Shown one piece after another: positions 1-6,345 of a stretch of DNA of 9,999 bases. Under the pieces are notes generated by a model. It was not told where the DNA came from, did not search any database, and worked only from the letters and a program-made list of their open reading frames with translations. Source of the DNA: Propionibacteriaceae bacterium (GTDB lineage: Bacteria; Actinomycetota; Actinomycetes; Propionibacteriales; Propionibacteriaceae); assembly GCA_030544185.1 (NCBI GenBank), contig JAUNRO010000077.1, positions 1 to 9,999 of the forward strand. Reading direction: 5' to 3'. The translations under genes and the position numbers were made by a program. Within the stretch, counting starts at the first letter, position 1; each line of letters opens with the position of its first letter.

Positions 1-110
1 CCACCGTGACGCCCACGGCGCCGCGCACCCCGACCAAGCAGGGGACGTCCATCCCCGTGGTGAAGGACCGGACCGGCGGCCTTGCCGCCACTGGGGGCTC
101 GTTCGGCTGA
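1..110 (+). CDS. C-terminal fragment of an unidentified protein (5' end outside window)
   Basis: An open frame enters from the left edge (codons starting at position 3) and ends at TGA 108-110. It encodes about 35 residues, rich in Thr and Pro at first and ending in LAATGGSFG. Almost every codon in this frame ends in G or C, which supports it over the other frame that is also open here. A Thr/Pro-rich low-complexity tail suggests a linker or the disordered end of a larger protein. LAATG resembles a class E sortase signal, but no hydrophobic helix or basic tail follows, so cell-wall anchoring is not supported. I cannot assign a family. The gene ends 24 nt before dcd, which seems to have its own promoter in that gap. 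Confidence 0.55.
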   Translation, partial: TVTPTAPRTPTKQGTSIPVVKDRTGGLAATGGSFG

Positions 111-121
111 TCGAGGTGTAC

Positions 122-127
122 TAGGCT
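122..127 (+). promoter_or_regulatory. -10 box of a probable leaderless promoter for dcd
   Basis: TAGGCT fits the actinobacterial -10 consensus TANNNT. Seven bases separate it from the GTG start at 135, so transcription would begin at or within a base of the start codon. No Shine-Dalgarno sequence lies at normal spacing: the only purine run, GAGG at 113-116, is 18 nt from the GTG. Leaderless mRNAs starting with ATG or GTG are common in actinobacteria. No clear -35 element is seen. The assignment rests on spacing and motif only. Confidence 0.5.
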
Positions 128-134
128 CCTGCCC

Positions 135-713
135 GTGCTGCTCTCGGACCGCGACATTCGGGCCCGCGTCGATGCGGGGGAGATCCGGCTTGACCCATGG
201 ACTCCGGAAATGGTGCAGCCGGCCAGTGTGGATGTGCGACTCGACCGGTTCTTCCGGACCTTCGAGAATCATCGCTATCCCCACATCGATCCCTCGGAGG
301 CGCAGTCGGAATTGACGCGCATGGTCGAACCGGCCGGGGAGGAGCCTTTCATCCTTCATCCAGGCGAGTTCGTGCTTGGCTCGACCCTCGAGATCGTCAG
401 CCTGTCCGTCGATATCGCGGCGCGCCTCGAGGGCAAGTCCTCCCTCGGCCGTCTCGGGCTGCTCACGCACTCGACTGCTGGGTTCATCGATCCCGGGTTC
501 TCCGGCCACGTGACGCTCGAGCTGTCCAACATGGCCACCCTGCCCATCAAGCTGTGGCCCGGGATGAAGATCGGGCAGCTCTGTTTCTTCATGCTGTCCT
601 CGCCGGCCGAGCATCCTTATGGCTCCTCGCTCTACGGCTCGCGCTACCAGGGCCAGCGCGGACCCACGCCGAGCCGCTCCCATCTCAATTTCCATCGCAC
701 GATCGTCGAGTGA
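135..713 (+). CDS. dcd: dCTP deaminase, dUMP-forming (bifunctional DCD-DUT type)
   Basis: This 192-residue enzyme should convert dCTP to dUMP in the cytosol, supplying dUMP for thymidylate synthesis and avoiding free dUTP. The sequence is close to mycobacterial Dcd from the first residues ([10 protein letters not shown]) to the end. Visible features are the SVDVRLD strand (31-37), the nucleotide-binding [10 protein letters not shown] (99-108, with Ser102/Ser103 and Arg106), [13 protein letters not shown] (112-124), and TLELSN, whose Glu129 matches the catalytic Glu. The C-terminal [12 protein letters not shown] (171-182) is the lid over the triphosphate. The HSTAGF loop is the form found in bifunctional deaminase/dUTPase members, whereas E. 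coli-type deaminases have HRIDPGW; dUMP formation is therefore inferred from homology. The GTG start at 135 matches the family N-terminus. Translation is probably leaderless and is coupled to the next gene by a GTGA overlap. Confidence 0.96.
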   Translation: MLLSDRDIRARVDAGEIRLDPWTPEMVQPASVDVRLDRFFRTFENHRYPHIDPSEAQSELTRMVEPAGEEPFILHPGEFVLGSTLEIVSLSVDIAARLEGKSSLGRLGLLTHSTAGFIDPGFSGHVTLELSNMATLPIKLWPGMKIGQLCFFMLSSPAEHPYGSSLYGSRYQGQRGPTPSRSHLNFHRTIVE

Positions 714-1111
714 GTACGCCGGAGCCGGCGAACCCGGGCACGAACTGTCCCTGCGGCCTTCCCGCCGCGTACGCCGACTGCTGCGGACCGCTCATCGACG
801 GCCGCCGGCTGCCCGCCACCGCGGAAGAACTCATGCGCTCGCGCTATGCCGCGTTCGCCCTCGGCCACGCCGACCACCTGTGGCGCACGTGGCACCCGCG
901 CACGCGCCCGGCCGAGGTCGACCCCGGCGCCCTCAGCTGGCTGGGACTGGAGATCCTCGACGTGACCGGTGGTGGACCGGCAGACGAGACGGGCGCAGTC
1001 GAGTTCGTCGCCCACTATCGCCAGGGAAAGACCCGCGGCCGGCTGCACGAGCGGTCACGGTTCGCCCGGCGAGCCGGGCGGTGGCTCTATCTCGACGGTG
1101 AGATCGAGTGA
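710..1111 (+). CDS. UPF0225/YchJ-like protein with N-terminal SEC-C motif
   Basis: This 133-residue protein starts at GTG 710, sharing GTGA with the dcd stop codon, so it is probably translated by reinitiation from dcd. Residues 13-25 hold a Cys-rich SEC-C-like motif (CPCG, then DCCGPLI; Cys13, 15, 24, 25), which probably binds zinc. The rest matches the YchJ core (NTF2-like fold): [23 protein letters not shown] (41-63 in part), WLGLEIL (77-83), VEFVAHY (97-103), ERSRFAR (114-120) and WLYLDGEIE (125-133). E. coli YchJ has a second SEC-C motif at its C-terminus, which is absent here; I recall this shorter form as common in actinobacteria. The molecular function of the family is unknown. The coupling with dcd gives weak context only, since the partnership could simply be positional. 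Confidence 0.9.
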   Translation: MSTPEPANPGTNCPCGLPAAYADCCGPLIDGRRLPATAEELMRSRYAAFALGHADHLWRTWHPRTRPAEVDPGALSWLGLEILDVTGGGPADETGAVEFVAHYRQGKTRGRLHERSRFARRAGRWLYLDGEIE

Positions 1112-1138
1112 CTTAGGCCCAGGGCATTGCTCCAGCGG

Positions 1139-1172
1139 TAGCCTAGGCAACCAGCGTTCGCTGATCCAGGAG
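1139..1172 (+). promoter_or_regulatory. Probable putA promoter and ribosome-binding site
   Basis: TAGCCT (1139-1144) fits the actinobacterial -10 pattern and would start transcription near 1151. AGGAG (1168-1172) lies 6 nt before ATG 1179 and fixes that start. The predicted 28-nt leader contains a perfect 12-nt inverted repeat, CAGCGTTCGCTG (1152-1163), that could form a small hairpin at the very 5' end of the mRNA, and the 8-bp palindrome GCCTAGGC (1141-1148) overlaps the -10 box. No convincing -35 hexamer is seen. The ribosome-binding site is solid; the promoter is tentative. Confidence 0.45.
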
Positions 1173-1178
1173 CAGACA

Positions 1179-4100
1179 ATGGCCCCCGCTGCCTTCTCCG
1201 AGGCTGCCGACCTGACCGAACTGGTCGGGCCCGCTTGTGTGCTGGCGCGCCGGTGGATCACCGCCACCCGCGGTGAGGCGACCCGCGCCGAGCGTCAGTC
1301 CAACGCTCGATTGGCGGGGCTGGTCAGGGGCCCGGAGGGGTTTGACTTCTCGATCCGGTTCTCCGACCGGGTGGTCCGGCCCGAGAGCGTGCGCGTCGCA
1401 GCCCGCGAGCTGGCGCGCCTCCGGGCGGATGGGACCGCGTTCCTGTCCAGGACCGATCGCGCCCTGTTCGGTGCGGGCTCCGCGATCGTCGCCGCGGTGC
1501 CGGGGATCGTCGTGCCGCTCGCCCGGCGGAAGATGCGGCGGATGATCGGACATCTGGTCGTCGAGCTGGAGGGGGGCGAGCTCACGCGGGTGTTGCGCGA
1601 GTCGACCGCGGAGGGCTTCGAACTCAACCTCAACGTGCTCGGCGAACCGGTGCTCGGCGAGGCGGAGGCGCACGCCCGGTTCGAGTGCACGCGCGAGTTG
1701 CTCGCCCGGCCCGATGTGAGCCAGGTGTCGCTCAACGTGTCCCATCTGGTGTCGCACATCTCTGCGTGGGACATCGAGGACACGGTTCGGCGGGCGCGCC
1801 CGCGGCTGGCTGAGCTGCTGCGCGCCGGCGGTCCGGGGTCGAGTGTGAACCTGGATGTCTCGGCTTATCAGGACCAGGACGTCACCCTCCTGCTGTTCGA
1901 GCGAATCCTCGCCGAGCCGGAGTTTCGGCACAGCTCCCTCGGCTTGGCACTGCAGGCCTACCTGCCGGATTCCCGCGCGGCGCTCGAGCGCCTGATCGAG
2001 CTCGCGGCGCAGCGCCACGCGCAGGGGGGCGCGCCGATCAAGGTGCGGCTGGTGAAGGGCGCGCACCTGTCGGCCGAGCGGATCGATGCGCAGCTGCGCG
2101 GTTGGGCACAGGCCCCCTATCAGTCGAAAGAGGAGGTCGACGCGAACTATCTGGCCTTGATCGACCGCGCGATCTCGGCGGATCACGGGCCGGGCTTCCG
2201 CGTGGGGATCGCCACCCACAACCTCTATGACGTCGCGCTGGGCTACCTGCTCGCGCGGGGCCGGGGAGTGGCGGACCGGGTCGACATCGAGATGCTGTGG
2301 GGGATGGCCTCAGCGAAGACCCGGGCGGTGCGGGACACGGTGGGCTCGGTGATCGTCTATACACCCGTGGTGGCGCGCGCAGACTTCGATGTCGCGGTCG
2401 CCTATCACATCCGGCGCCTGGAGGAATATTCCCGGCCCGAGAACTTTCTGCACGCCCTGTTCGCCGGTGACATGACCGATCAGGAGGAGCGCTTCATCCG
2501 GTCGGTCGGGCAGATGCGCCAGGTCACCACGCAGCGGCGCCGGTCGGCGACGCGGCCCCGAGCGCCGGCCGGGTTCGCGAACACGACCGATTCCGATCCG
2601 GCATTGCCGGAGGTGCGCGCGTGGGCCGTGACCCGGGTCAGCGCGCCGCGGATGCCGGCCAGCACCCCGCTGCTGAGCGGGGTCGCAGCGATCGACGAGG
2701 CTGTCGCCGTGGGCCGGGGGGCGGGGGCCGCTTGGGCCAGGCGGACGCCGGCCGAACGCGCTGCCATCCTGCGTCGCGCCGCCGACGAGATCGAGACCCG
2801 CCGCGGTCAGCTCGTCACCGCGCTCGCCCATGAGGCGGCCAAGCTGATCAAAGAAGCGGACGCCGAGGTGTCGCGGGCCGTCGACCTCGCGCGTTGGCAG
2901 GCTCACTGTGCGCTCGAACTCGGCAACGACCCGCTGCGCACCGATGGCCTGACGTTCGAGCCCTCGGCGTTGACCCTTGTCGCCGCGTCGTGGGCGGAGC
3001 CGGTCGCGGACGCCGCCGGCGGACTGCTCGCGGCCCTTGCCGCGGGCGCGGCGGTGCTGATCCTGCCTCCGGCAGCGGCGCCGCGGTGCGCGGAGATCGT
3101 GGCCGAAGCGGTCGTGGCCGCAGGCGTGCCGCCGGCGGGTGCGCAGGTCGTGCGGCTCGCGGACAACGCTGCCGTTCGCGGACTCATGGCCCACGACGGC
3201 GTGGACCAGGTGGTCGCCCACGGCTCGGCGGAGGCGGCTGGGCGAGTCATCGCCTGGCGGTCCGGGCGCCTGACTGGGCACGGTGTGCTGGGCACGGCCG
3301 AGAGCAAGAACGCCATGGTGATCACCCCGGCGGCCGACCCAGACCTTGCGGTCATGGATCTGGCGGCCTCGGCGTTCGCTCACGCCGGCCAGCACCCGCG
3401 CTCGGCGTCACTCGCGATTCTCGTCGGTGAGGTCGGTGACGCAGAGCGGTTCCGGCGGCAGCTGATCGACACCGTGACCTCCCTGCGGGTCGGCTGGCCG
3501 GACTATCTCGGGGCCAACATGGGACCGATCATCGCCCCACCCGAGGGCGACGTGGCCCGCGCCCTGACCGACTTGGCTCCCGGCGAGTCCTGGCTGGTCA
3601 CCCCGAAACAGCTGGACAGCTCGGGGCGGCTCTGGTCCCCGGGCGTGCGGGACGGTGTGCGACCGGGCTCCTGGTTCCACCGCACCGCCTGCCGCGGTCC
3701 GGTGCTCGGCATCATGCGGGCAAACGATCTCGATGAGGCGATCCGGCTGCAGAACGAGGTCTCCGGTCTCGTCGGCGGCCTGCATTCGCTCGATGAGGCG
3801 GAGATCAACCAATGGCTGGGGAGGGTTGACGTCGGGATGGCGATGGTGAATCGGCCGACCACAGCAGCGGTCGTTCGGCGCCAGCTGGTCGGCGGGTGGA
3901 AGGCATCGGTGGTCGGTCCCGGGGCGAAGCTTGACGGTCCGGACTATGTGGCCCAGTTGGGGCAGTGGCGCGAGGCCGGACTCCCGGTGCACGGTCAGGA
4001 ACCGGACAGCGGACTGGACGCCGCCCTCGGCGACTTCGAATCGCTGCTGGACCATGCCGGCGAGCGCGCGTGGCTGGGCGCGGCGATCCGCTCCGATGCG

Positions 4101-4613
4101 CGCGCCTGGTCGGTGCTCCGCGAGCCGGTGGACCCCGCGGGCCTGACCGTGGAACAGAACCTGGTCCGGCGGATGCCGTGTCCGTTGACCGTCCGGGCGC
4201 TGGCCTGGTCGCGCGCCGCGGAGGTGGTCCGGGTGGTGCTCGCCGCACTGTGCGTGGGCGCACCGGTCTCGGTGAGTCTGGCACCGGGGGCCGGAGCCGC
4301 TGACGACCTCCTGGGCAACCTCTGGTTGCCCACGGTGATCGTGGAGAGCGACCGGGAGTTCGCCGAACGGTTCACCAGTGGCCGGGTGCGGATCGTCGGT
4401 CCGCGTGCCCACGAGCTGGCGAACCGGCTGTCACTGCCCGGGGTGACGGCGCTCGCGGACCCCGTGACTGCCAACGGCCGGCTGGAACTGCTCAGCGTCC
4501 TGCGCGAGCAGACGATCTCGCGGACGATGCATCGTTATGGCCACGTGGCCGAGCCTGGCTGGCATCCACCCACGACTCACCCACCCGTTGGGCCTCGGCG
4601 GAACCCGCTGTGA
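1179..4613 (+). CDS. putA: PutA-type proline dehydrogenase fused to an apparently inactive aldehyde dehydrogenase domain
   Basis: This 1144-residue protein has the layout of bifunctional PutA. The FAD-dependent proline dehydrogenase covers roughly residues 60-450, oxidising proline to P5C and reducing membrane quinone. Its active site looks intact: NLDVSAYQDQDVTLL, LQAYLPDS, RLVKGAH with Lys293, the Asp and Tyr of VDANY, ATHN, YTPVV, and YHIRRLEEY with Arg412 and Arg413. An aldehyde dehydrogenase domain (about 490-965) follows; it keeps the fold motifs (VSRAVDLARW, LAALAAG, SKNAMVITPAAD, GGWKASVVGPGAK) but lacks the catalytic and cofactor residues. Where GQKCSAASL is expected it reads GQHPRSASL, with Pro740 at the Cys. 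Also replaced are the Asn of WNFP (Ala606), the Lys of AVLAKPAE (Leu629), the Glu before GKNA (Thr706) and the Glu of EFFGPV (Ala837). A C-terminal ALDH-superfamily domain (about 970-1127), ending in LREQTISRTMHRYG, is the mark of type B PutA. The frame is unbroken. The last 18 codons run antisense into the YigZ-family gene. AGGAG at 1168-1172 supports the ATG at 1179. I infer a proline dehydrogenase that releases P5C to another enzyme. Confidence 0.92.
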   Translation: MAPAAFSEAADLTELVGPACVLARRWITATRGEATRAERQSNARLAGLVRGPEGFDFSIRFSDRVVRPESVRVAARELARLRADGTAFLSRTDRALFGAGSAIVAAVPGIVVPLARRKMRRMIGHLVVELEGGELTRVLRESTAEGFELNLNVLGEPVLGEAEAHARFECTRELLARPDVSQVSLNVSHLVSHISAWDIEDTVRRARPRLAELLRAGGPGSSVNLDVSAYQDQDVTLLLFERILAEPEFRHSSLGLALQAYLPDSRAALERLIELAAQRHAQGGAPIKVRLVKGAHLSAERIDAQLRGWAQAPYQSKEEVDANYLALIDRAISADHGPGFRVGIATHNLYDVALGYLLARGRGVADRVDIEMLWGMASAKTRAVRDTVGSVIVYTPVVARADFDVAVAYHIRRLEEYSRPENFLHALFAGDMTDQEERFIRSVGQMRQVTTQRRRSATRPRAPAGFANTTDSDPALPEVRAWAVTRVSAPRMPASTPLLSGVAAIDEAVAVGRGAGAAWARRTPAERAAILRRAADEIETRRGQLVTALAHEAAKLIKEADAEVSRAVDLARWQAHCALELGNDPLRTDGLTFEPSALTLVAASWAEPVADAAGGLLAALAAGAAVLILPPAAAPRCAEIVAEAVVAAGVPPAGAQVVRLADNAAVRGLMAHDGVDQVVAHGSAEAAGRVIAWRSGRLTGHGVLGTAESKNAMVITPAADPDLAVMDLAASAFAHAGQHPRSASLAILVGEVGDAERFRRQLIDTVTSLRVGWPDYLGANMGPIIAPPEGDVARALTDLAPGESWLVTPKQLDSSGRLWSPGVRDGVRPGSWFHRTACRGPVLGIMRANDLDEAIRLQNEVSGLVGGLHSLDEAEINQWLGRVDVGMAMVNRPTTAAVVRRQLVGGWKASVVGPGAKLDGPDYVAQLGQWREAGLPVHGQEPDSGLDAALGDFESLLDHAGERAWLGAAIRSDARAWSVLREPVDPAGLTVEQNLVRRMPCPLTVRALAWSRAAEVVRVVLAALCVGAPVSVSLAPGAGAADDLLGNLWLPTVIVESDREFAERFTSGRVRIVGPRAHELANRLSLPGVTALADPVTANGRLELLSVLREQTISRTMHRYGHVAEPGWHPPTTHPPVGPRRNPL

Positions 4614-5184
4614 GTTCGGCGACGATCGTGTTGAGGCGGTCGGCCTCGTCGTCGGGCACGCCGAGGCGCAGGGTGACCATCGCCGCATAGCCGGTGTCGA
4701 GCACGGTGAGTCCACGCGCGCGCAGTTCAGACTCGACGCGGCCCGCGATCGCGTGGTCGAGCGCGAGGGTGAACTCGGCCTGCAGTTCCCGGCGGCGTAC
4801 GCCCGCGGCCGCCACGGCCTCCCGCACCGCCTCCGAATAGGCCCGCACCAACCCACCGGCACCCAGCAAAGTGCCGCCGAACCAGCGCGTGACCACAGCC
4901 ACGACCTCGGTGAGTTCAGCGCCGCGGAGAACCTCGAGCATGGGGGCGCCCGCGGTGCCGGGCGGCTCGCCGTCATCGGACGAGCGAGCCGTCTGTCCGT
5001 CGGGGCCCAGAATGAACGCCGAGCAGTGGTGCCGGGCCGCCCAGTGCTCGGCGCGGGCTCGCTCAATCACCGCACGGGCGCTCGCCTCGTCGGTGACGTG
5101 TTCAAGGCGACAGCGGAAGATCGACCGTTTCACCTCGAGGTCGACCTCGGCCGCGCGGGCGATCGTGCGATAAGAGCGGCTCAC
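4492..5184 (-). CDS. yigZ: YigZ/IMPACT family protein (UPF0029)
   Basis: This 230-residue protein starts at GTG 5184. The N-terminal IMPACT domain shows KRSIFRCRL (19-27), HHCSAFILG (52-60), SSDDGEPPGTAGAPMLEVL (68-86) and VVTRWFGGTLLGAGGLVRAYS (in part, 97-117), all family signatures. Residues 135-206 form the smaller DUF1949-type C-terminal domain, ending in VGESWVDAS. Eukaryotic IMPACT regulates GCN2 signalling; bacterial members have ribosome-related or unknown roles, so no specific function is claimed. The last 20 residues (Arg/Ala/Ser-rich) go beyond the usual family end and are encoded antisense to the conserved end of putA. The gene lies 15 nt after a 62-residue ORF and is probably cotranscribed with it. 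No strong Shine-Dalgarno precedes the GTG, so translation may depend on the upstream ORF. Confidence 0.93.
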   Translation of the reverse strand: MSRSYRTIARAAEVDLEVKRSIFRCRLEHVTDEASARAVIERARAEHWAARHHCSAFILGPDGQTARSSDDGEPPGTAGAPMLEVLRGAELTEVVAVVTRWFGGTLLGAGGLVRAYSEAVREAVAAAGVRRRELQAEFTLALDHAIAGRVESELRARGLTVLDTGYAAMVTLRLGVPDDEADRLNTIVAELTAGSAEAQRVGESWVDASQARPRGHNDASSARSSARAGR

Positions 5185-5199
5185 GCCATCAGCAAACCA

Positions 5200-5388
5200 T
5201 CATTCGCTGGCGTTCTTGGTGGGGTCGACCACGTTGCCATACTTGCTGTAGCCGGATTCGTGGCGCTCCGGGTGATGCTCCTCATCGCCCAGCTCGGTCA
5301 CCGGATCCATCGGCTCGGGGTCGATGTTCTCGCTGTAGGTCGACGCGTGCTTCTGCGGCTCCTGGGGGATGTCCTGGTTCTCGGTCAT
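5200..5388 (-). CDS. Small acidic hypothetical protein (62 aa)
   Basis: The ATG at 5388 has an ideal Shine-Dalgarno, AGGAG (5395-5399 on the minus strand), 6 nt upstream; a GTG directly before the ATG is an alternative start. A longer reading from 5421 would swallow the ribosome-binding site and is unlikely. The 62-residue product is very hydrophilic and rich in Glu, Asp, Pro and His (ELGDEEHHPERHESGYSKYG), with no Cys, no membrane segment and no signal peptide, so it is probably disordered in the cytosol. The C-terminal part, with GYSKYGNVVDPTKN, looks the most constrained. I do not recognise a family. It ends 15 nt before the YigZ-family start, suggesting a two-gene operon. A 10-bp palindrome, TCGATATCGA (5400-5409), adjoins its ribosome-binding site. 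Confidence 0.7.
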   Translation of the reverse strand: MTENQDIPQEPQKHASTYSENIDPEPMDPVTELGDEEHHPERHESGYSKYGNVVDPTKNASE

Positions 5389-5493
5389 CACTAGCTCCTT
5401 CGATATCGACTTGTCGCCCATTGTGGCATCAGCTCGCCGGCGGCAGCGGGTGGGGCGTCCGCCTTGCCCGGATCTGTGGGTTGACTAAGGGTT

Positions 5494-5509
5494 TGGCGGT
5501 GGACCGCCA
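5494..5509. repeat. 16-bp inverted repeat in the divergent intergenic region
   Basis: TGGCGGTGGACCGCCA has perfect 7-bp arms around a GG centre. It lies in the 162-nt gap between the divergently read 62-aa gene (start 5388) and the cytochrome b5 fusion gene (start 5551), 28 nt upstream of the latter's likely -10 box. The position suits an operator, but no regulator gene is adjacent and GC-rich DNA yields such repeats by chance. A TTGACT at 5481-5486 resembles a -35 box but has no -10 partner at normal spacing. Nothing else is evident in the gap. Confidence 0.35.
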
Positions 5510-5537
5510 CGCCCTGGGGTGCAGGGATTGGCGCACC

Positions 5538-5543
5538 TACGCT
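5538..5543 (+). promoter_or_regulatory. -10 box of a probable leaderless promoter for the DUF2231-cytochrome b5 gene
   Basis: TACGCT fits TANNNT and lies exactly 7 nt before the ATG at 5551, the same spacing as TAGGCT before dcd. No Shine-Dalgarno precedes this ATG (the bases before it are T/C-rich), so a leaderless transcript starting at the A of the ATG is the simplest reading. The -35 region is not recognisable. Confidence 0.5.
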
Positions 5544-5550
5544 TTTCGGC

Positions 5551-6342
5551 ATGCAACTGCTCGATACCTCGGCCTTCGGCCTCCCGCTGCATCCCCTGGT
5601 CGTGCACGCGGTCGTCGTCCTGCTGCCGCTCGGGGCGCTTGGGATCCTCGCCTGCCTGCTCGTGCCGAAGCTCCGCACGCATTATCTGCCGGTGGCCGTC
5701 GGGCTCGCCGCGATCGCCACCGCCAGCGCCGTGGTCGCGAAGTTCTCCGGAGAGGCGCTGTCCGAAGCCACGCGCCTGCCCGCGGAGCACTCCGATTGGG
5801 GCAATCGCACTCTCATCGCGGCTGTGCTGCTGCTGATTTTCAGCGGGGTGTGGTGGTTCCTGGGCCGGCGCCGCGCGGATGGCGGCGGGCCGTCGACGGC
5901 CGAGCGGGTGAGCGGCGGGCTGGCCGGTCTCGCCGCGCTCGCCGCCACCATTCTCGTCGTGCTCGCCGGGCATTCCGGGTCGGAGTCGGTGTGGATGTCG
6001 CGGTTGGAGGCGTACGCGGTGCCCGCCGCGCCGACGGCTCCCGCTGACCGCGCCGCCCCGGACGCGGACGACGACGCCGTTGCGACGACGACGCCCGCGC
6101 CGGGTGAGCAGACCTACAGCCTCGCCGAGGTCCGCGCGAACGACGCTCCCGAATCCTGCTGGGCGATCGTTGACGGCGACGTCTTCAACCTCACCGAGTG
6201 GATCACTCGTCATCCGGGCGGCCCGCAGCGCATCGCCAACCTCTGCGGCACCGATGCCACGCAGGCGTTCGCCAACCAGCACGGCGCCGCCGATCGCCCC
6301 AATACAGCGCTGGAGCAGTTCCGGATCGGTGTTCTGGCCTGA
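5551..6342 (+). CDS. DUF2231-like four-helix membrane protein fused to a cytochrome b5 domain
   Basis: This 263-residue protein has two parts. Residues 1-148 contain four predicted helices (about 14-38, 46-65, 87-105 and 120-140), starting with GLPLHPLVVHAVVVLLPLG as in DUF2231 membrane proteins. Basic residues lie in the first and third loops (KLRTHY, GRRRAD), so both termini should face outside. His14, His19, His80 and His141 could be cofactor ligands. An Ala/Pro/Asp-rich linker (about 155-187) leads to a cytochrome b5 heme domain (188-263) with HPGG (221-224) and a second candidate axial His244 in NQHG. Cys203 (ESCW) and Cys232 (LCGTD) sit where other bacterial b5 domains have a pair, and could form a disulfide outside the cell. 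An electron-transfer role at the membrane exterior is inferred; donor and acceptor are unknown. It is read alone, and its stop lies 3 nt from the convergent etfD stop. Confidence 0.88.
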   Translation: MQLLDTSAFGLPLHPLVVHAVVVLLPLGALGILACLLVPKLRTHYLPVAVGLAAIATASAVVAKFSGEALSEATRLPAEHSDWGNRTLIAAVLLLIFSGVWWFLGRRRADGGGPSTAERVSGGLAGLAALAATILVVLAGHSGSESVWMSRLEAYAVPAAPTAPADRAAPDADDDAVATTTPAPGEQTYSLAEVRANDAPESCWAIVDGDVFNLTEWITRHPGGPQRIANLCGTDATQAFANQHGAADRPNTALEQFRIGVLA

Positions 6343-6345
6343 CGA

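Noticed and set aside
84..110. LAATG near the end of the first partial gene as a sortase anchor
   Set aside because: A sorting signal needs a hydrophobic helix and basic residues after the motif; only a few residues follow before the stop.
1114..1145. TAGGC...GCCTA inverted repeat after the UPF0225 gene as a terminator
   Set aside because: Only 5-bp arms around a 22-nt loop, no T-run, and the right arm coincides with the proposed putA -10 box.
969..1178. Extension of the putA frame upstream to 969 inside the UPF0225 gene
   Set aside because: AGGAG lies 6 nt before ATG 1179, and the extension would overlap the well-supported UPF0225 gene with sequence unlike any PutA N-terminus.
1143..3395. 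Long minus-strand open frames opposite putA (about 1143-2219 and 2310-3395)
   Set aside because: Antisense shadows of biased codon use: Arg/Pro/His-rich products, no family motifs, no Shine-Dalgarno in a plausible place.
3381..3410. A compensating pair of frameshifts hiding the catalytic Cys in putA
   Set aside because: The segment keeps the codon count of the canonical motif (GQ plus seven residues), no alternative frame restores a Cys motif, and four other active-site positions are also changed.
5389..5421. Start of the 62-aa gene at ATG 5421
   Set aside because: This start would place the strong AGGAG (5395-5399) inside the coding region; ATG 5388 has ideal spacing from it.
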